Source: JBCCAG01 sp050330955 (GTDB taxonomy: Bacteria > Cyanobacteriota > Cyanobacteriia > CAKZMO01). From it: a DNA stretch of 64,000 nt. The position numbers and the translations under genes are program-made. The notes beneath the pieces are model-generated. The model worked only from the letters and a program-made list of their open reading frames with translations. It was not told the DNA's origin and did not search any database. The stretch lies in contig JBHJHJ010000022.1 in NCBI GenBank assembly GCA_050330955.1, positions 1-64,000 on the forward strand. Reading direction: 5' to 3'. Of the stretch, positions 42,734 through 51,414 are shown piece after piece (position 1 is the stretch's first letter; each line of letters starts with the position of its first letter).

Positions 42734-44878
42734 ATGTCCCAACACTGCTCCAAAGGACATCCCAATCCTGACCATGGCCAGTTTTGCTCGGTCTGCGGTA
42801 TACCGCTGCCTGCGGCGCAGGAGGTTTCTCCCGCTCCAGAATCTCTTATTGGCTCCCGCTACCGGCTGCAGTATCAGCTTGGGGAGGGGGGCTTTGGCCG
42901 CACCTATTTGGCCGAAGATACTCACCGCTTCAGCGAACTCTGTGTCCTTAAGGAGTTTGCGCCCTACGTCGAGGGGGACGAAGCACTGCAAAAAGCCGAA
43001 GTGCTCTTTGAGCGAGAAGCGGGGGTGCTCTACCAGCTTCAGCACCCCCAAATTCCCACCTTTCGCGAGCTGCTGCGGGCCAATTTTGAGCGGCGCGAGC
43101 GGCTGTTCCTCGTGCAGGACTATGTGGACGGTAAAACCTATCAGGCGTTACTAGACCAGCGGCAGCAGCGCGGTGAGACCTTCACCGAAGGGGAAGTACA
43201 TCAGTTTTTGCTCAATATTCTACCTGTGCTGGAATATATTCACAGCGTCAACGTCATCCACCGAGACATTTCCCCCGACAATTTGATTATGCGGGCGTCG
43301 GACGGGCTGCCGGTGCTGATTGACTTTGGCGGCGTCAAGCAGGTGGTTTCTGCCGTAGCGAACCCGGCCTCAGTCACCCTAGTGGGTAAAGCTGGCTTCG
43401 CGCCCGCCGAGCAGATCCAGTACGGGCAGACCTATCCCCACAGCGACCTCTACGCCCTGGCTGCGACGGCCTTAGTGCTGCTCACAGGGCAGCCTGCCCA
43501 TATCCTCCTGGCTGAATCCCCCAACGCCTGGCTGCAGCACGTGCATGTGGCGCCTCGGCTCGCGGTCACCCTCTCGAAAATGCTGGCGGAGGACCCCCGC
43601 GATCGCTTCCAGACGGCGAAGCAGGTGCGTGTTGCCCTCAGCCCTGAGACCGACAGCGCCGCCCGCTACCATCACAGCGCCGCGACGAATCGACAGCGCC
43701 CGTCCGCAGCCCGGTCCTCAGCACCAGCTTCAGCCCCGGTTTCAGTGGCTTCTAGGGCCCCAGAAGCTGCCTCGGGCTGGCGCAACGCCATCATCGTGCT
43801 CATGGCAGTTGTTATGGCTGCCCTGGGAAGCTGGGCTGGCTATCGCCTGCTGCCGGAGCGCGTCTTCCAGTCTGAAGAGAACGCCGAATCGGATGAACAG
43901 ACGCGGCGTGCCAATCTGCAGACGCGGCGGGCAGACCTCGGCATAGATTCCAGCTTTCTGGTCAGCATTACAGACCGGGCGTTTTACGCGCGCTATCCTG
44001 AGCAGCAGGGCCGGACCTTAACCGACGCCCCAGAGGATGCCGAATGGCGCGATCGCTGGGACGCGATCGCCAACGAGTGGCTTACCCTGTTTGAAGCCCA
44101 GCTCAGCCCCCAGGCGCGGCAGGGGTTAGGCAGCTTCACTCCGGCCGATTTAGACCGCTGGACTCAGGCTGTCAATCAGCTCTTGGTGGGTCGACGGGCC
44201 CTGAACGACCTCACCAATGCAAAATTCTTTCAGCTCTTTCCGCAACAGCGGGGCGAGCCAATCTTTGAGCAGCCCATTGGCCAAATCTGGTACGGCTTAG
44301 CGCTGGATCAGCTTGCGGCGCTGCAGTCCAACGAAACCCTATCCCGGCTGGACTTTGAGGGCAACTTTCGTCAGCAGGACAGCGTCTTGCTTGCCCCAGG
44401 GATGGGCCACGTCCATGTGATGGAGCTCTCTGAGGGGGACCTGCTTCGGCTGAACCTGCAGGCGCCCCAAGGCAAGACGCGGCTGTCAATTTATTTGCCT
44501 AGCCCCACCGATGAGCAGCCCGCCCTGCTAGAGGGCTCCCGCAACGTCACCTGGTCGGGGCGGCTTCCCCAGACGGGCGCCTACGAGGTGGTGGTCATTT
44601 CAACTGCTGCAGATACCATCTCCTATCAGCTCACGGCCTCGGTGGATGTGGTGACCCAGCCCGAGGCTCCCCCGGAAGACACAGCAGACGACTCACCGGA
44701 GCCCCCCGACGACGCTAGACCGGCTGATGTTGAATCCCCCGATTCTGGACCCTCTAATTCTGGAGCGCCTGGGCCAGACTCCCCCGAGGCAGCACCCCCT
44801 GACCCTGCACCGAACCCGCCCTCAGCGCCAGAAACTTCAGAACCAAGCCCCAGGGACGAACCATCCACCCCCCCATAA
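42734..44878 (+). CDS. Membrane Ser/Thr protein kinase with N-terminal zinc ribbon
   Basis: The ATG at 42734 gives 714 residues and begins with a zinc-ribbon-like Cys set (Cys5, 18, 21). The kinase domain (43-300) has GEGGFGRTYLAED, VLKEF with Lys73, VIHRDISPDNLI with Asp178 and Asn183, and LIDFGG with Asp197. The HRD loop carries Ser where Lys is usual. After a linker there is one helix at 350-372. The external part has a helical domain (about 420-555), a PPC-like beta domain (555-650) and an acidic Pro-rich tail. It is an active-looking Hanks kinase that probably senses an envelope signal. Confidence 0.9.
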   Translation: MSQHCSKGHPNPDHGQFCSVCGIPLPAAQEVSPAPESLIGSRYRLQYQLGEGGFGRTYLAEDTHRFSELCVLKEFAPYVEGDEALQKAEVLFEREAGVLYQLQHPQIPTFRELLRANFERRERLFLVQDYVDGKTYQALLDQRQQRGETFTEGEVHQFLLNILPVLEYIHSVNVIHRDISPDNLIMRASDGLPVLIDFGGVKQVVSAVANPASVTLVGKAGFAPAEQIQYGQTYPHSDLYALAATALVLLTGQPAHILLAESPNAWLQHVHVAPRLAVTLSKMLAEDPRDRFQTAKQVRVALSPETDSAARYHHSAATNRQRPSAARSSAPASAPVSVASRAPEAASGWRNAIIVLMAVVMAALGSWAGYRLLPERVFQSEENAESDEQTRRANLQTRRADLGIDSSFLVSITDRAFYARYPEQQGRTLTDAPEDAEWRDRWDAIANEWLTLFEAQLSPQARQGLGSFTPADLDRWTQAVNQLLVGRRALNDLTNAKFFQLFPQQRGEPIFEQPIGQIWYGLALDQLAALQSNETLSRLDFEGNFRQQDSVLLAPGMGHVHVMELSEGDLLRLNLQAPQGKTRLSIYLPSPTDEQPALLEGSRNVTWSGRLPQTGAYEVVVISTAADTISYQLTASVDVVTQPEAPPEDTADDSPEPPDDARPADVESPDSGPSNSGAPGPDSPEAAPPDPAPNPPSAPETSEPSPRDEPSTPP

Positions 44879-44912
44879 ACGCAGCCCCAATGCATAGCCA
44901 GGCCAACAGCCC

Positions 44913-47900
44913 CTACCATTTCAGATAGCCGTCCCCATCCCCCTCCAAAACCTCAGCCACCTGAGCCCAAAACGCCTCGTTGCGGTATTCGCTGCAGACC
45001 CGAGCTAAATTGCCGAGGGAGGTCTGCCGCCCAGTTTCATCCTGAAACTCTGCCGTGATGCGCAGGTCCTCCAGATACGACTCCGCTGCCGTGGGCCAGT
45101 CTCCCTGGTCCTCTGCGACGCGACCGAGCTGGGAATAGACCTGCGCTTGGTTATAGCGATCGCCATAGGCCATGTAGATGGTGAGGGCCTGATTGAGATA
45201 CTCATTGGCCTGCTGCCAGCGGCGCCGCTCCCGCGCCAAAACCCCGAGCTGAAAATAAGCGCGGGCCTGGCTGGCGCGATCGCCCGCGTCTAGGTAGAGC
45301 TTGAGGGCCTGACGGCAGTGGTCGATGGCCTGCTGCCACTGCCGCTGGGCCTGCATCACGACGCTCAGATTGTAGTAGGTGCGGGCCTGGCTGGCGCTAT
45401 CGCCGCACTCCAGGTAAATTTCCAGGGCTTGGCTGTAGTGGTCCGCCGCTTGCTGCCACTGCTGCTCCTCCTGGGTAATGATCCCTAGGCTGTGGTGGGT
45501 GCGGGCCTGATTAGCGCGATCGCCATATTCCAGATAGATTTCCAGGGCTTTGCCGTAGTCATCTACCGCTTGCTGCCACTGCCGCTGCTCCTGGGCGATG
45601 GTGCCCAAATGGGTGTACAGCCGAGCTTGGTCTGCGCGGTTGCCGTATTTAATTTTGATCGCCACCGCCTGATTGAAGTAGTCTACGGCTTGCTGCCACT
45701 GGCGTTGCTCCTGGGCCACCATGCCAAGCTGATGGTAGGTATTGGCCTGACCTGGAAAATCGCCATACTCAATTTTGATGGTGAGGGCCTGTTTAAAGTA
45801 GTCTATGGCCTGCTGCCACTGCCACTGCTCCTGGGCCACAACCCCAAGCTGATGATAAGTGCAGGCCTGACCATAGGGATCCCCGTACTTAGTCTTGAGG
45901 GTAAGGGCCTGGTTGAAGTTGTCTACGGCCTGCTGCCACTGGCGCTGCTTTTGCGCTACGATGCCGAGCTGATGAAAGCTTACGGCCCTCAGCTTGACCT
46001 GTCTAAACTGTTCGTCAATTTTGGTCAGCGCTTCGGCAAGGGTAATCGCCTCCCAATAGAGTTGCTCTGCCGCGGCGTAGTCTTTGGACAGGAGCCGGCA
46101 GGTGGCGAGGTCCCCTGTAACCATCGCCATATCTATCCCCAGCTGGCCTGTCTTCAAGTCTGCAGCATACTGGGCCTGGGTGTCGTAGACATGCTGGGAT
46201 AGCTTTGACCAGCCGTCGGTATTATTGCCAATTCTTAAACAGTCCCTTAAGCAGTAAAACGCCTCAATGGTGTCCTGCTCATCCAGGCAAATCTGTAGCG
46301 TTTTCTGTAGGTTTTCATATTCCAAACGGCAGCAGGCCAGGCCGGTTTGGCGCTCCTGCCGCTGTTTTGAGTTCATCAATTTTCGGTAGTGGTTTCCCCG
46401 CTCTTTGTAATAGGCCTTGTACGCCTGCCGCAGCTCCACTTGGGTCTTATTGTCTAAGGCTTTTAGTTTGGTGTCGATTAGGTGGCGAAATAGGGGTTGA
46501 ATTGTCAGCATCTGGGGCATCTTTTTGCCCACGGGAGAGAGCAGGCCCTGGGCGATCGCCTCATCAAGGGCGAGATCAAACTGCTCAAACGAATTGTCTT
46601 GAAATGCCGCCTGCTGCTGCAGCTTTCGAATGTAGCGCGGCAGTAAATCTCGCCTGAGCACAGACTGAAACGGCGCCAGGCACAGCAGCAGTCTCCGCAT
46701 ATCCGGCGAGAGATCGCTGTGGAAGTAGGCCACCTGCTGGGCGAGGCGATGGGCCAACGGGTCTCTTGGATTAGCTTGCCCCCCGTTGGCTATCTCATTG
46801 TGCCCCTGGTTTAGCACTTCTGCGGATGCGAGCCCTGCCGCCGCCTGCAGCGTCGCCAAGACCTGCTCCGGCGTCTGCCGCTGCAGGTCTGCCAAAATCA
46901 CCTCCATGGCCAGCGGGTAACCGGCTAGCAGCGTCATCAGCCGCTGAAAGGCTGGGTTCCGCTGGAGCGCCGCGATCGCCTTTTTGCCGTTGCCCCGGTG
47001 GCGCAAAATTCGCTCAGTCAGCTGCGATCGCGCGTCAGGGTCTAGCCCTTTAAGCCCGTAGCGGTTGACGCCGCTGGGAGTATCGAGCACAGCGGTCAAC
47101 CACTGCTCCCGGCTGCGGGACCCCAGCACAACTTTCGTCTGGCCGCCCTTGAGCTGACTCAAAAAAGCTTTCAACGCCTGCTGCTGATCAGGGGTGAGGG
47201 TATTTTGAGTCAATAGGGGCTGCCCCGTCACCGACTCTAGATTGTCGAGGATCAGGGCGTAGGGGTGGGTTCTGAGAAATTCGCTCAGCTTGGCCATTTT
47301 TTCTGACGGCGCCAAGGCCTGAAATTTGGCGGCCTCATTTGGGGCATAGATCTGCTGGCCTACGGCAGATACGATTTGGGCCACCGTCCAAGCCCGCTCG
47401 TCATACCCGAAATAGAGCACTTTCTCAGCGAAGCGGGTGGTCTGCCACCACTGCCGCAGGTAGTGCAGCAGCGTTGTCTTACCCGCGCCCCCCACCCCCT
47501 GCAGCAAAACCACATTGTGACGGTGTAGCGAGCGCTCAAGGGCCAGAATGTCGAGGTCGCGCCCGACAAAGCCCGCGGTCAGTGCATCCAAGCGATCGCG
47601 ACTCCTGCGGGCCTTGAGTTGCGCCTCCGCTTCTTCAGACGTAAGCTCTCGCAGGTTCAGATCCACCGCGCCATCACAGTAGACCGCGGGCAAGGGCCAG
47701 TCTGCCAACGCCGCTTGGCCCCCGTGGGCGCGACGCTTGCGGAGATAGAGCTCTCGCCGTGCGGCGCAAATGGCAACCGGGATGGCCTCCTGGCTGAGCA
47801 ATTGGGTGTAGAACTGCGCGATGAAAGCCGTTGCCGCCAACACCGTTGCTGAGTCACCCGGAGCCACTACCGTCGGCAGGCCGGCCCCCAGCATGCACCT

Positions 47901-48872
47901 GGCAGCCTCCGCTGTCAGAGGGCTAAAGAGGCCACCCCCATCGCCCCCAGGGTTCGGGGCACCCCCATCTGAGAACACAACTTCCGACTGACCGGTGCTG
48001 AGCACGCACACCGGCACCCCCTGATTCTTTAGCAGCGTGGCTAGGGTTTGGGCCTCAACAAGAACGGCCTGGCCATCATGCCCTTCTAATGCCAAATAAG
48101 CCTTTTGGCTGTCTTCCCCCGCCTCTGAGCCGTCTTCTACAAGGCCTGCGATAATCTCGGGGCAGGCCGGTGTCTTCTGCAGCGCTTGCAGTGCCTCGCG
48201 GGTAAGCAGCGCCCCAGGGGCATCGATCTGAACCACGTGGTAAGCACCTTTCCTTGCCTCTAGTTGGGCCTGCAGCGCCGCGTAGGTGGCGGGACGCAGC
48301 AGCTCAATTTCAACGGGCAGCTTATCCGATTCGATGGCCTCAATCAGCGGACGGGCCATGGTTTGGTGCCCCAGCGCCGTTGCCGGTCGCGCCGTCACCA
48401 GCAGCAGCTTTAAATAGGGCGATGGTGCCATATCACTGCGTCTGGCTTTTGGCGGGGCCAGCCGCCGGACCAGGGGCCCCTGCACCGCTAAGGGCTCGTC
48501 TTGGTCCGGATCCCACAGGGTCTCCCAAGGTAGGGCCTGAAACTGAGGCGAGGGGCTCTCAATGCTGATCTCGATTTCGCTGCGATCGCGGAGGTAACAG
48601 TATTGGCTGTAGACCTGGTCATTGCGGCGAAAGACCTGCCAGAACAGCTTTTCGCCACAGGCCTTGATACTGCCTTTGACCCGCGCTGCTTGGTCTTTTT
48701 CCGTAACGGAAGCGCGACTCCGCTGCTTGAAGTACAAAGAGAGGTCGGTCTCTTCTTCTGCATTAAAGGGATTCGCCACTGTGATGGGGTGGTCGCCGCT
48801 GCCGTTAAAGCTCACAGTGGCCTCGAAGCCTTGATCGGTCTGTTTGCGATCGCGAATTGTAATGCTAGGCAT
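44913..48872 (-). CDS. CHAT-STAND-TPR protein with degenerate CHAT active site
   Basis: The 1319-residue protein has an N-terminal beta-rich part (1-150) and a CHAT fold (about 150-400). The STAND NTPase (430-690) has P-loop GVGGAGKTT (459-467), Walker B ALILDNLES (539-547), LGSRSRE and GYPLAM. A helical region follows, then eight near-identical 40-residue TPRs (963-1282). In CHAT peptidases the catalytic His lies in HFDGHG-type and the Cys in LNACQSG-type motifs. Here the matching positions read VVQIDAPG (Pro219) and VLSTGQSE (Gly294), so protease activity is doubtful. STAND-TPR proteins act as ligand-gated oligomerising sensors. It converges with the kinase gene. Confidence 0.85.
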   Translation of the reverse strand: MPSITIRDRKQTDQGFEATVSFNGSGDHPITVANPFNAEEETDLSLYFKQRSRASVTEKDQAARVKGSIKACGEKLFWQVFRRNDQVYSQYCYLRDRSEIEISIESPSPQFQALPWETLWDPDQDEPLAVQGPLVRRLAPPKARRSDMAPSPYLKLLLVTARPATALGHQTMARPLIEAIESDKLPVEIELLRPATYAALQAQLEARKGAYHVVQIDAPGALLTREALQALQKTPACPEIIAGLVEDGSEAGEDSQKAYLALEGHDGQAVLVEAQTLATLLKNQGVPVCVLSTGQSEVVFSDGGAPNPGGDGGGLFSPLTAEAARCMLGAGLPTVVAPGDSATVLAATAFIAQFYTQLLSQEAIPVAICAARRELYLRKRRAHGGQAALADWPLPAVYCDGAVDLNLRELTSEEAEAQLKARRSRDRLDALTAGFVGRDLDILALERSLHRHNVVLLQGVGGAGKTTLLHYLRQWWQTTRFAEKVLYFGYDERAWTVAQIVSAVGQQIYAPNEAAKFQALAPSEKMAKLSEFLRTHPYALILDNLESVTGQPLLTQNTLTPDQQQALKAFLSQLKGGQTKVVLGSRSREQWLTAVLDTPSGVNRYGLKGLDPDARSQLTERILRHRGNGKKAIAALQRNPAFQRLMTLLAGYPLAMEVILADLQRQTPEQVLATLQAAAGLASAEVLNQGHNEIANGGQANPRDPLAHRLAQQVAYFHSDLSPDMRRLLLCLAPFQSVLRRDLLPRYIRKLQQQAAFQDNSFEQFDLALDEAIAQGLLSPVGKKMPQMLTIQPLFRHLIDTKLKALDNKTQVELRQAYKAYYKERGNHYRKLMNSKQRQERQTGLACCRLEYENLQKTLQICLDEQDTIEAFYCLRDCLRIGNNTDGWSKLSQHVYDTQAQYAADLKTGQLGIDMAMVTGDLATCRLLSKDYAAAEQLYWEAITLAEALTKIDEQFRQVKLRAVSFHQLGIVAQKQRQWQQAVDNFNQALTLKTKYGDPYGQACTYHQLGVVAQEQWQWQQAIDYFKQALTIKIEYGDFPGQANTYHQLGMVAQEQRQWQQAVDYFNQAVAIKIKYGNRADQARLYTHLGTIAQEQRQWQQAVDDYGKALEIYLEYGDRANQARTHHSLGIITQEEQQWQQAADHYSQALEIYLECGDSASQARTYYNLSVVMQAQRQWQQAIDHCRQALKLYLDAGDRASQARAYFQLGVLARERRRWQQANEYLNQALTIYMAYGDRYNQAQVYSQLGRVAEDQGDWPTAAESYLEDLRITAEFQDETGRQTSLGNLARVCSEYRNEAFWAQVAEVLEGDGDGYLKW
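45027..45986 (-). repeat. Eight 120-bp units encoding 40-residue TPRs
   Basis: The units begin AVSFHQLG, ACTYHQLG, ANTYHQLG, ARLYTHLG, ARTHHSLG, ARTYYNLS, ARAYFQLG and AQVYSQLG and share the core RQWQQAVDxxxQAL. Units 2-7 are very alike at the DNA level (tgctgccact recurs), implying recent unit duplication. The last unit is the most divergent. Confidence 0.9.
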
Positions 48873-49132
48873 GGGATTCAGCCCGGGGGCGCTTCAAAGG
48901 ACTTGGGGGTTAGCAGTTGCCCTGGTGCATTGGGACACCTGCGCAATTTGTAGAGGGGTTTTCCACTCTTTGCGCGCGTTTTTTGAGTCTTCAGGATTGC
49001 TTCCGGCTGAGAGGGGGGAAACAGGTAGAGACTGTTCTATACAAAATCGCTAGAAGTTTTATTAACTCAGCACTTGCCGCGACAGCAACAGCGCCTAAGT
49101 TTGTGCCGCAGCCCTGGCGCGATCGCACTAAG

Positions 49133-49369
49133 TCGACGGCGTCGCGCAACTTTAACGCAATCCTGCGAGTTTTGGACTCCCTGCAGTTGACCGACCACTA
49201 CAAAGTGGCCACGCTCGTGGACTGGCAGGACAGCGACGACGTGGTGGTGGTGCGCGACGACGTGGTGGTGGTGCCCAGCATCTCTACCGAAGACGCTCGC
49301 CAGAAGTTCCAAAAAGGGGTGACTGAGATCAAGCCCTACCTGCGGCTGACCCCTCAGCCGAATCGATAG
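49133..49369 (+). pseudogene. C-terminal remnant of a 1-Cys peroxiredoxin (Prx6 type)
   Basis: The frame from 49133 encodes STASRNFNAILRVLDSLQL, then TDHYKVATLVDWQD and EIKPYLRLTPQPNR before a TAG at 49367. This matches the C-terminal third of Prx6-type peroxiredoxins, which reads RNFNxILRVxDSLQLT...KPYLRxTPQP. The N-terminal two-thirds, including the peroxidatic Cys, is absent, and upstream sequence is unrelated. Within the remnant, an 18-bp stretch encoding DDVVVV occurs twice with 3 bp between, an insertion relative to the family. No plausible start codon remains near the homology. It is a decayed fragment. Confidence 0.75.
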
Positions 49370-49559
49370 AGCTGTTGGGGGGAGCGACTCCTCCTGCGCC
49401 AACCGAACCACTCACGAGGTCAATCAAATGAACACCAAGACAACTTGTACAAATCTGGAACTCATTTCTGTAGACCGACGTTGTCCCAACAATGGTTGGT
49501 TCGAGAGACTTCGTCAGCTTGCGGCTTATTTCCTCCGGATTCTGACCGCTATGGATCAG

Positions 49560-49893
49560 CTCAGAGTGCGGCTATATCCGGGTGCCTGAGGTACCTGATG
49601 TCAGCCTCATGGTGGTGTCAGGCAGCATTGCCCGCATTAACATCGGTCCCACCTCTGATCTGCGCACTGCCGAAGGTGCTAGCGTGGGCGATTCTGAGGC
49701 GCAGCTTTACAGCCTTTACCCTGATCAGGTTGAGGCGGAACTCCACGAATTTACCTTAGGCCGCTATCTCACCGTGCCCGACCCCGGTCGACCCAGCATT
49801 TCGTCTGGTGTTTGAGACGGATCAGCAGGGCGTCGTGCAGCAATATCGCGCTGGAATTTTATCTCCGGTGGGCTGGATTGAGGGATGCGTGTG
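49560..49893 (+). pseudogene. Frameshifted remnant of a small secreted-type protein
   Basis: One frame encodes CGYIRVPEVPDVSLMVVSGS, then IARINIGPTSD and LHEFTLGRYLTVPDPG. Homology-like sequence then continues in another frame from 49799 (FRLVFETDQQGVVQQYRAG, then GWIEGCV and TGA at 49891). The pieces look like the C-terminal half of a small secreted bacterial family with a CGY...MV..GRIARI...YLT...RLVFETDG...GC pattern. A frameshift lies near 49790, and no intact N-terminus is visible upstream. The family name is not known to me. Confidence 0.55.
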
Positions 49894-49934
49894 ATGGTCA
49901 TGGGCCTGCCTAAATAAGTATTTTTGTACTACAA

Positions 49935-49963
49935 TTGGACACAAGCCCCTGCTGCGGTATAAT
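49935..49963 (+). promoter_or_regulatory. Near-consensus sigma-70 promoter for the TIR-like gene
   Basis: The -35 TTGGAC (49935-49940) and -10 TATAAT (49958-49963) are separated by exactly 17 bp. Transcription would start near 49970, leaving a leader of about 38 nt before the ATG at 50009. This is the best-formed promoter I noticed in the window. Confidence 0.75.
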
Positions 49964-50008
49964 TCGCCAATCCATAGGCCCTGCCGTGGGCCACACAGGA
50001 CCCCTTCC

Positions 50009-50779
50009 ATGGCAATCATTGCCCTCAAAGCCTGGTACCTAGCTGAATACGAGCCCATCCGTGAGCTAGAAGAGCGTCCCCACGACCTGCGCCTCAGCCG
50101 CAACAGTCTACTGAAATCTGGTCTGCGGGCCGACTTCCTAGACGAGGCTGATGCCGTGCGGCGCTCTGACTGGTTTGAGCGCTACCTCAGCGGGGAGCCA
50201 GTGGAGTTTTACATTGAGGGCAGCGGCGGCTATCGGGTGGCCAACGTGGACCTGATCAGCCATGAAATCTACTTCTCCAAGCAGGAGGTGATGGCGAGTC
50301 TAGAACCCACCGTCTTCTTCTCCTACCAAACCGACTATTCGGCGTCAGGCGACCTGCTGCGGGATGAGCTCAACCGCGTAGTGGATAAACTCAACGAGCG
50401 ATCGCGCCTTTCCCTGCAGCTTGAAGAGTCCAACCGACTGGCCGACGGACCCGCTCGCCTCACCAGCAATCTCATGCGCAAAATTAACCAGTGTCTCTTG
50501 TTCGTGGCGGACGGTACCCCTATTCATCAAATCGACGGCGACCCGCCCCGCCTCATCCCGAGCCCGGAGGTGTGCGTCGAGCTGGGCTACGCGCTACACA
50601 GCAAGCGCCCTGAGCAGGTGCTGCTGCTCCACATGGAGCGCTCTGAGGATTTGGGACCTTACCCATTTGACCTGCCCAATCGCTACCGGCTCTCGTTTCG
50701 CAACCAGAAGGAGCTGCGCAAGGCGCTGCCAGAGGCCATCGAAGGTCAGCTGCGGCGGTTTCAGTTGTTCAATAGCTAG
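50009..50779 (+). CDS. TIR-like / deoxyribosyltransferase-fold protein, putative immune-type effector
   Basis: The 256-residue protein has an unrecognised N-terminal domain (1-98, MAIIALKAWYLAEYEPIREL). Its C-terminal domain (100-250) has TVFFSYQTDY (101-110), QCLLFVADGTPI (161-172), IPSPEVCVELGYAL (183-196) and PFDLPNR (219-225). The SxQxD start, the fvaD-T strand, the NP/SPxVxxELGYA helix with Glu191 and the PFDL end are those of TIR-like nucleotide-binding domains. Relatives in bacterial defence hydrolyse NAD+ or bind nucleotide signals. It has no membrane segment. The gene has a strong promoter and ends 3 bp before sixA. Function in defence is inference. Confidence 0.6.
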   Translation: MAIIALKAWYLAEYEPIRELEERPHDLRLSRNSLLKSGLRADFLDEADAVRRSDWFERYLSGEPVEFYIEGSGGYRVANVDLISHEIYFSKQEVMASLEPTVFFSYQTDYSASGDLLRDELNRVVDKLNERSRLSLQLEESNRLADGPARLTSNLMRKINQCLLFVADGTPIHQIDGDPPRLIPSPEVCVELGYALHSKRPEQVLLLHMERSEDLGPYPFDLPNRYRLSFRNQKELRKALPEAIEGQLRRFQLFNS

Positions 50780-50782
50780 CCC

Positions 50783-51268
50783 ATGACCACCCTCTACATC
50801 ATCCGCCACGGCATCGCCGCCGAGCCCGGAGCCTACGCCAGCGATGGCGATCGCCCCCTGACCGACAAAGGCCGACATCGCACTCAGCAGGTGGCCGAGC
50901 GACTGGCGAAGAAAGTTCATGTGGCGCTAATTTCGACCAGTCCCTTAGTGAGAGCACAGCAGACCGCCGAGATTTTACTGGAGACGGGGGTGGGCGATCG
51001 CCTCCAGATCTCGGAATACCTCTCTCCCGGCGGTGACTTTCACCAGTGGCTAGACTGGCTCGCCCAATGGTCGGGGGAGACGCTGGCGATCGTGGGCCAC
51101 CAGCCTGATTTGGGCATCTGGGCCGAGCGGCTGCTGTGGGGTGACGTTCGGGGCTGTTTGGAGGTGAAAAAAGCCAGCGTTTTGGGGCTAAGTCTACCCG
51201 AAGTCGGCTCGCCAGAAGGGCGAAGCGGGCTCTTTTGGCTCACGCCGCCGCGACTGCTGCTCGATTAG
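50783..51268 (+). CDS. sixA: Phosphohistidine phosphatase SixA
   Basis: The 161-residue protein belongs to the histidine phosphatase superfamily. The RHG motif is at 8-10 (LYIIRHGIAAEPG), followed by DGDRPLTDKGRHRTQQVAER, the second active-site stretch TSPLVRAQQTAEIL and the His in AIVGHQPDLG. SixA dephosphorylates phosphohistidine in phosphorelay or PTS proteins. It starts 3 bp after the TIR-like stop, so translation is probably coupled. Whether the two work together is unknown; sixA may simply use the upstream promoter. Confidence 0.93.
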   Translation: MTTLYIIRHGIAAEPGAYASDGDRPLTDKGRHRTQQVAERLAKKVHVALISTSPLVRAQQTAEILLETGVGDRLQISEYLSPGGDFHQWLDWLAQWSGETLAIVGHQPDLGIWAERLLWGDVRGCLEVKKASVLGLSLPEVGSPEGRSGLFWLTPPRLLLD

Positions 51269-51414
51269 ACCCCGCCAGCATCAAGGGTCGGCCGGCAGCG
51301 TAGGATGGTTTGACAAGTTGGCCTAGGAAATATCAGAAAATGACGACGAAGAGATCGGATGGGCGAGAAATGTGTCAAGCTTGATTTTGAGTTATTGAAC
51401 ACTGGCGCTCTAAT

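Noticed and set aside
45492..46202. A 236-residue frame on the plus strand with repeated hydrophobic units
   Set aside because: It is the antisense of the TPR repeats of the minus-strand CHAT-STAND gene; its periodicity is that of the repeat.
49428..49589. Short frame starting MNTKTTCTNLELIS
   Set aside because: It has no ribosome-binding site and no family, and it passes through the decayed remnant in another frame.
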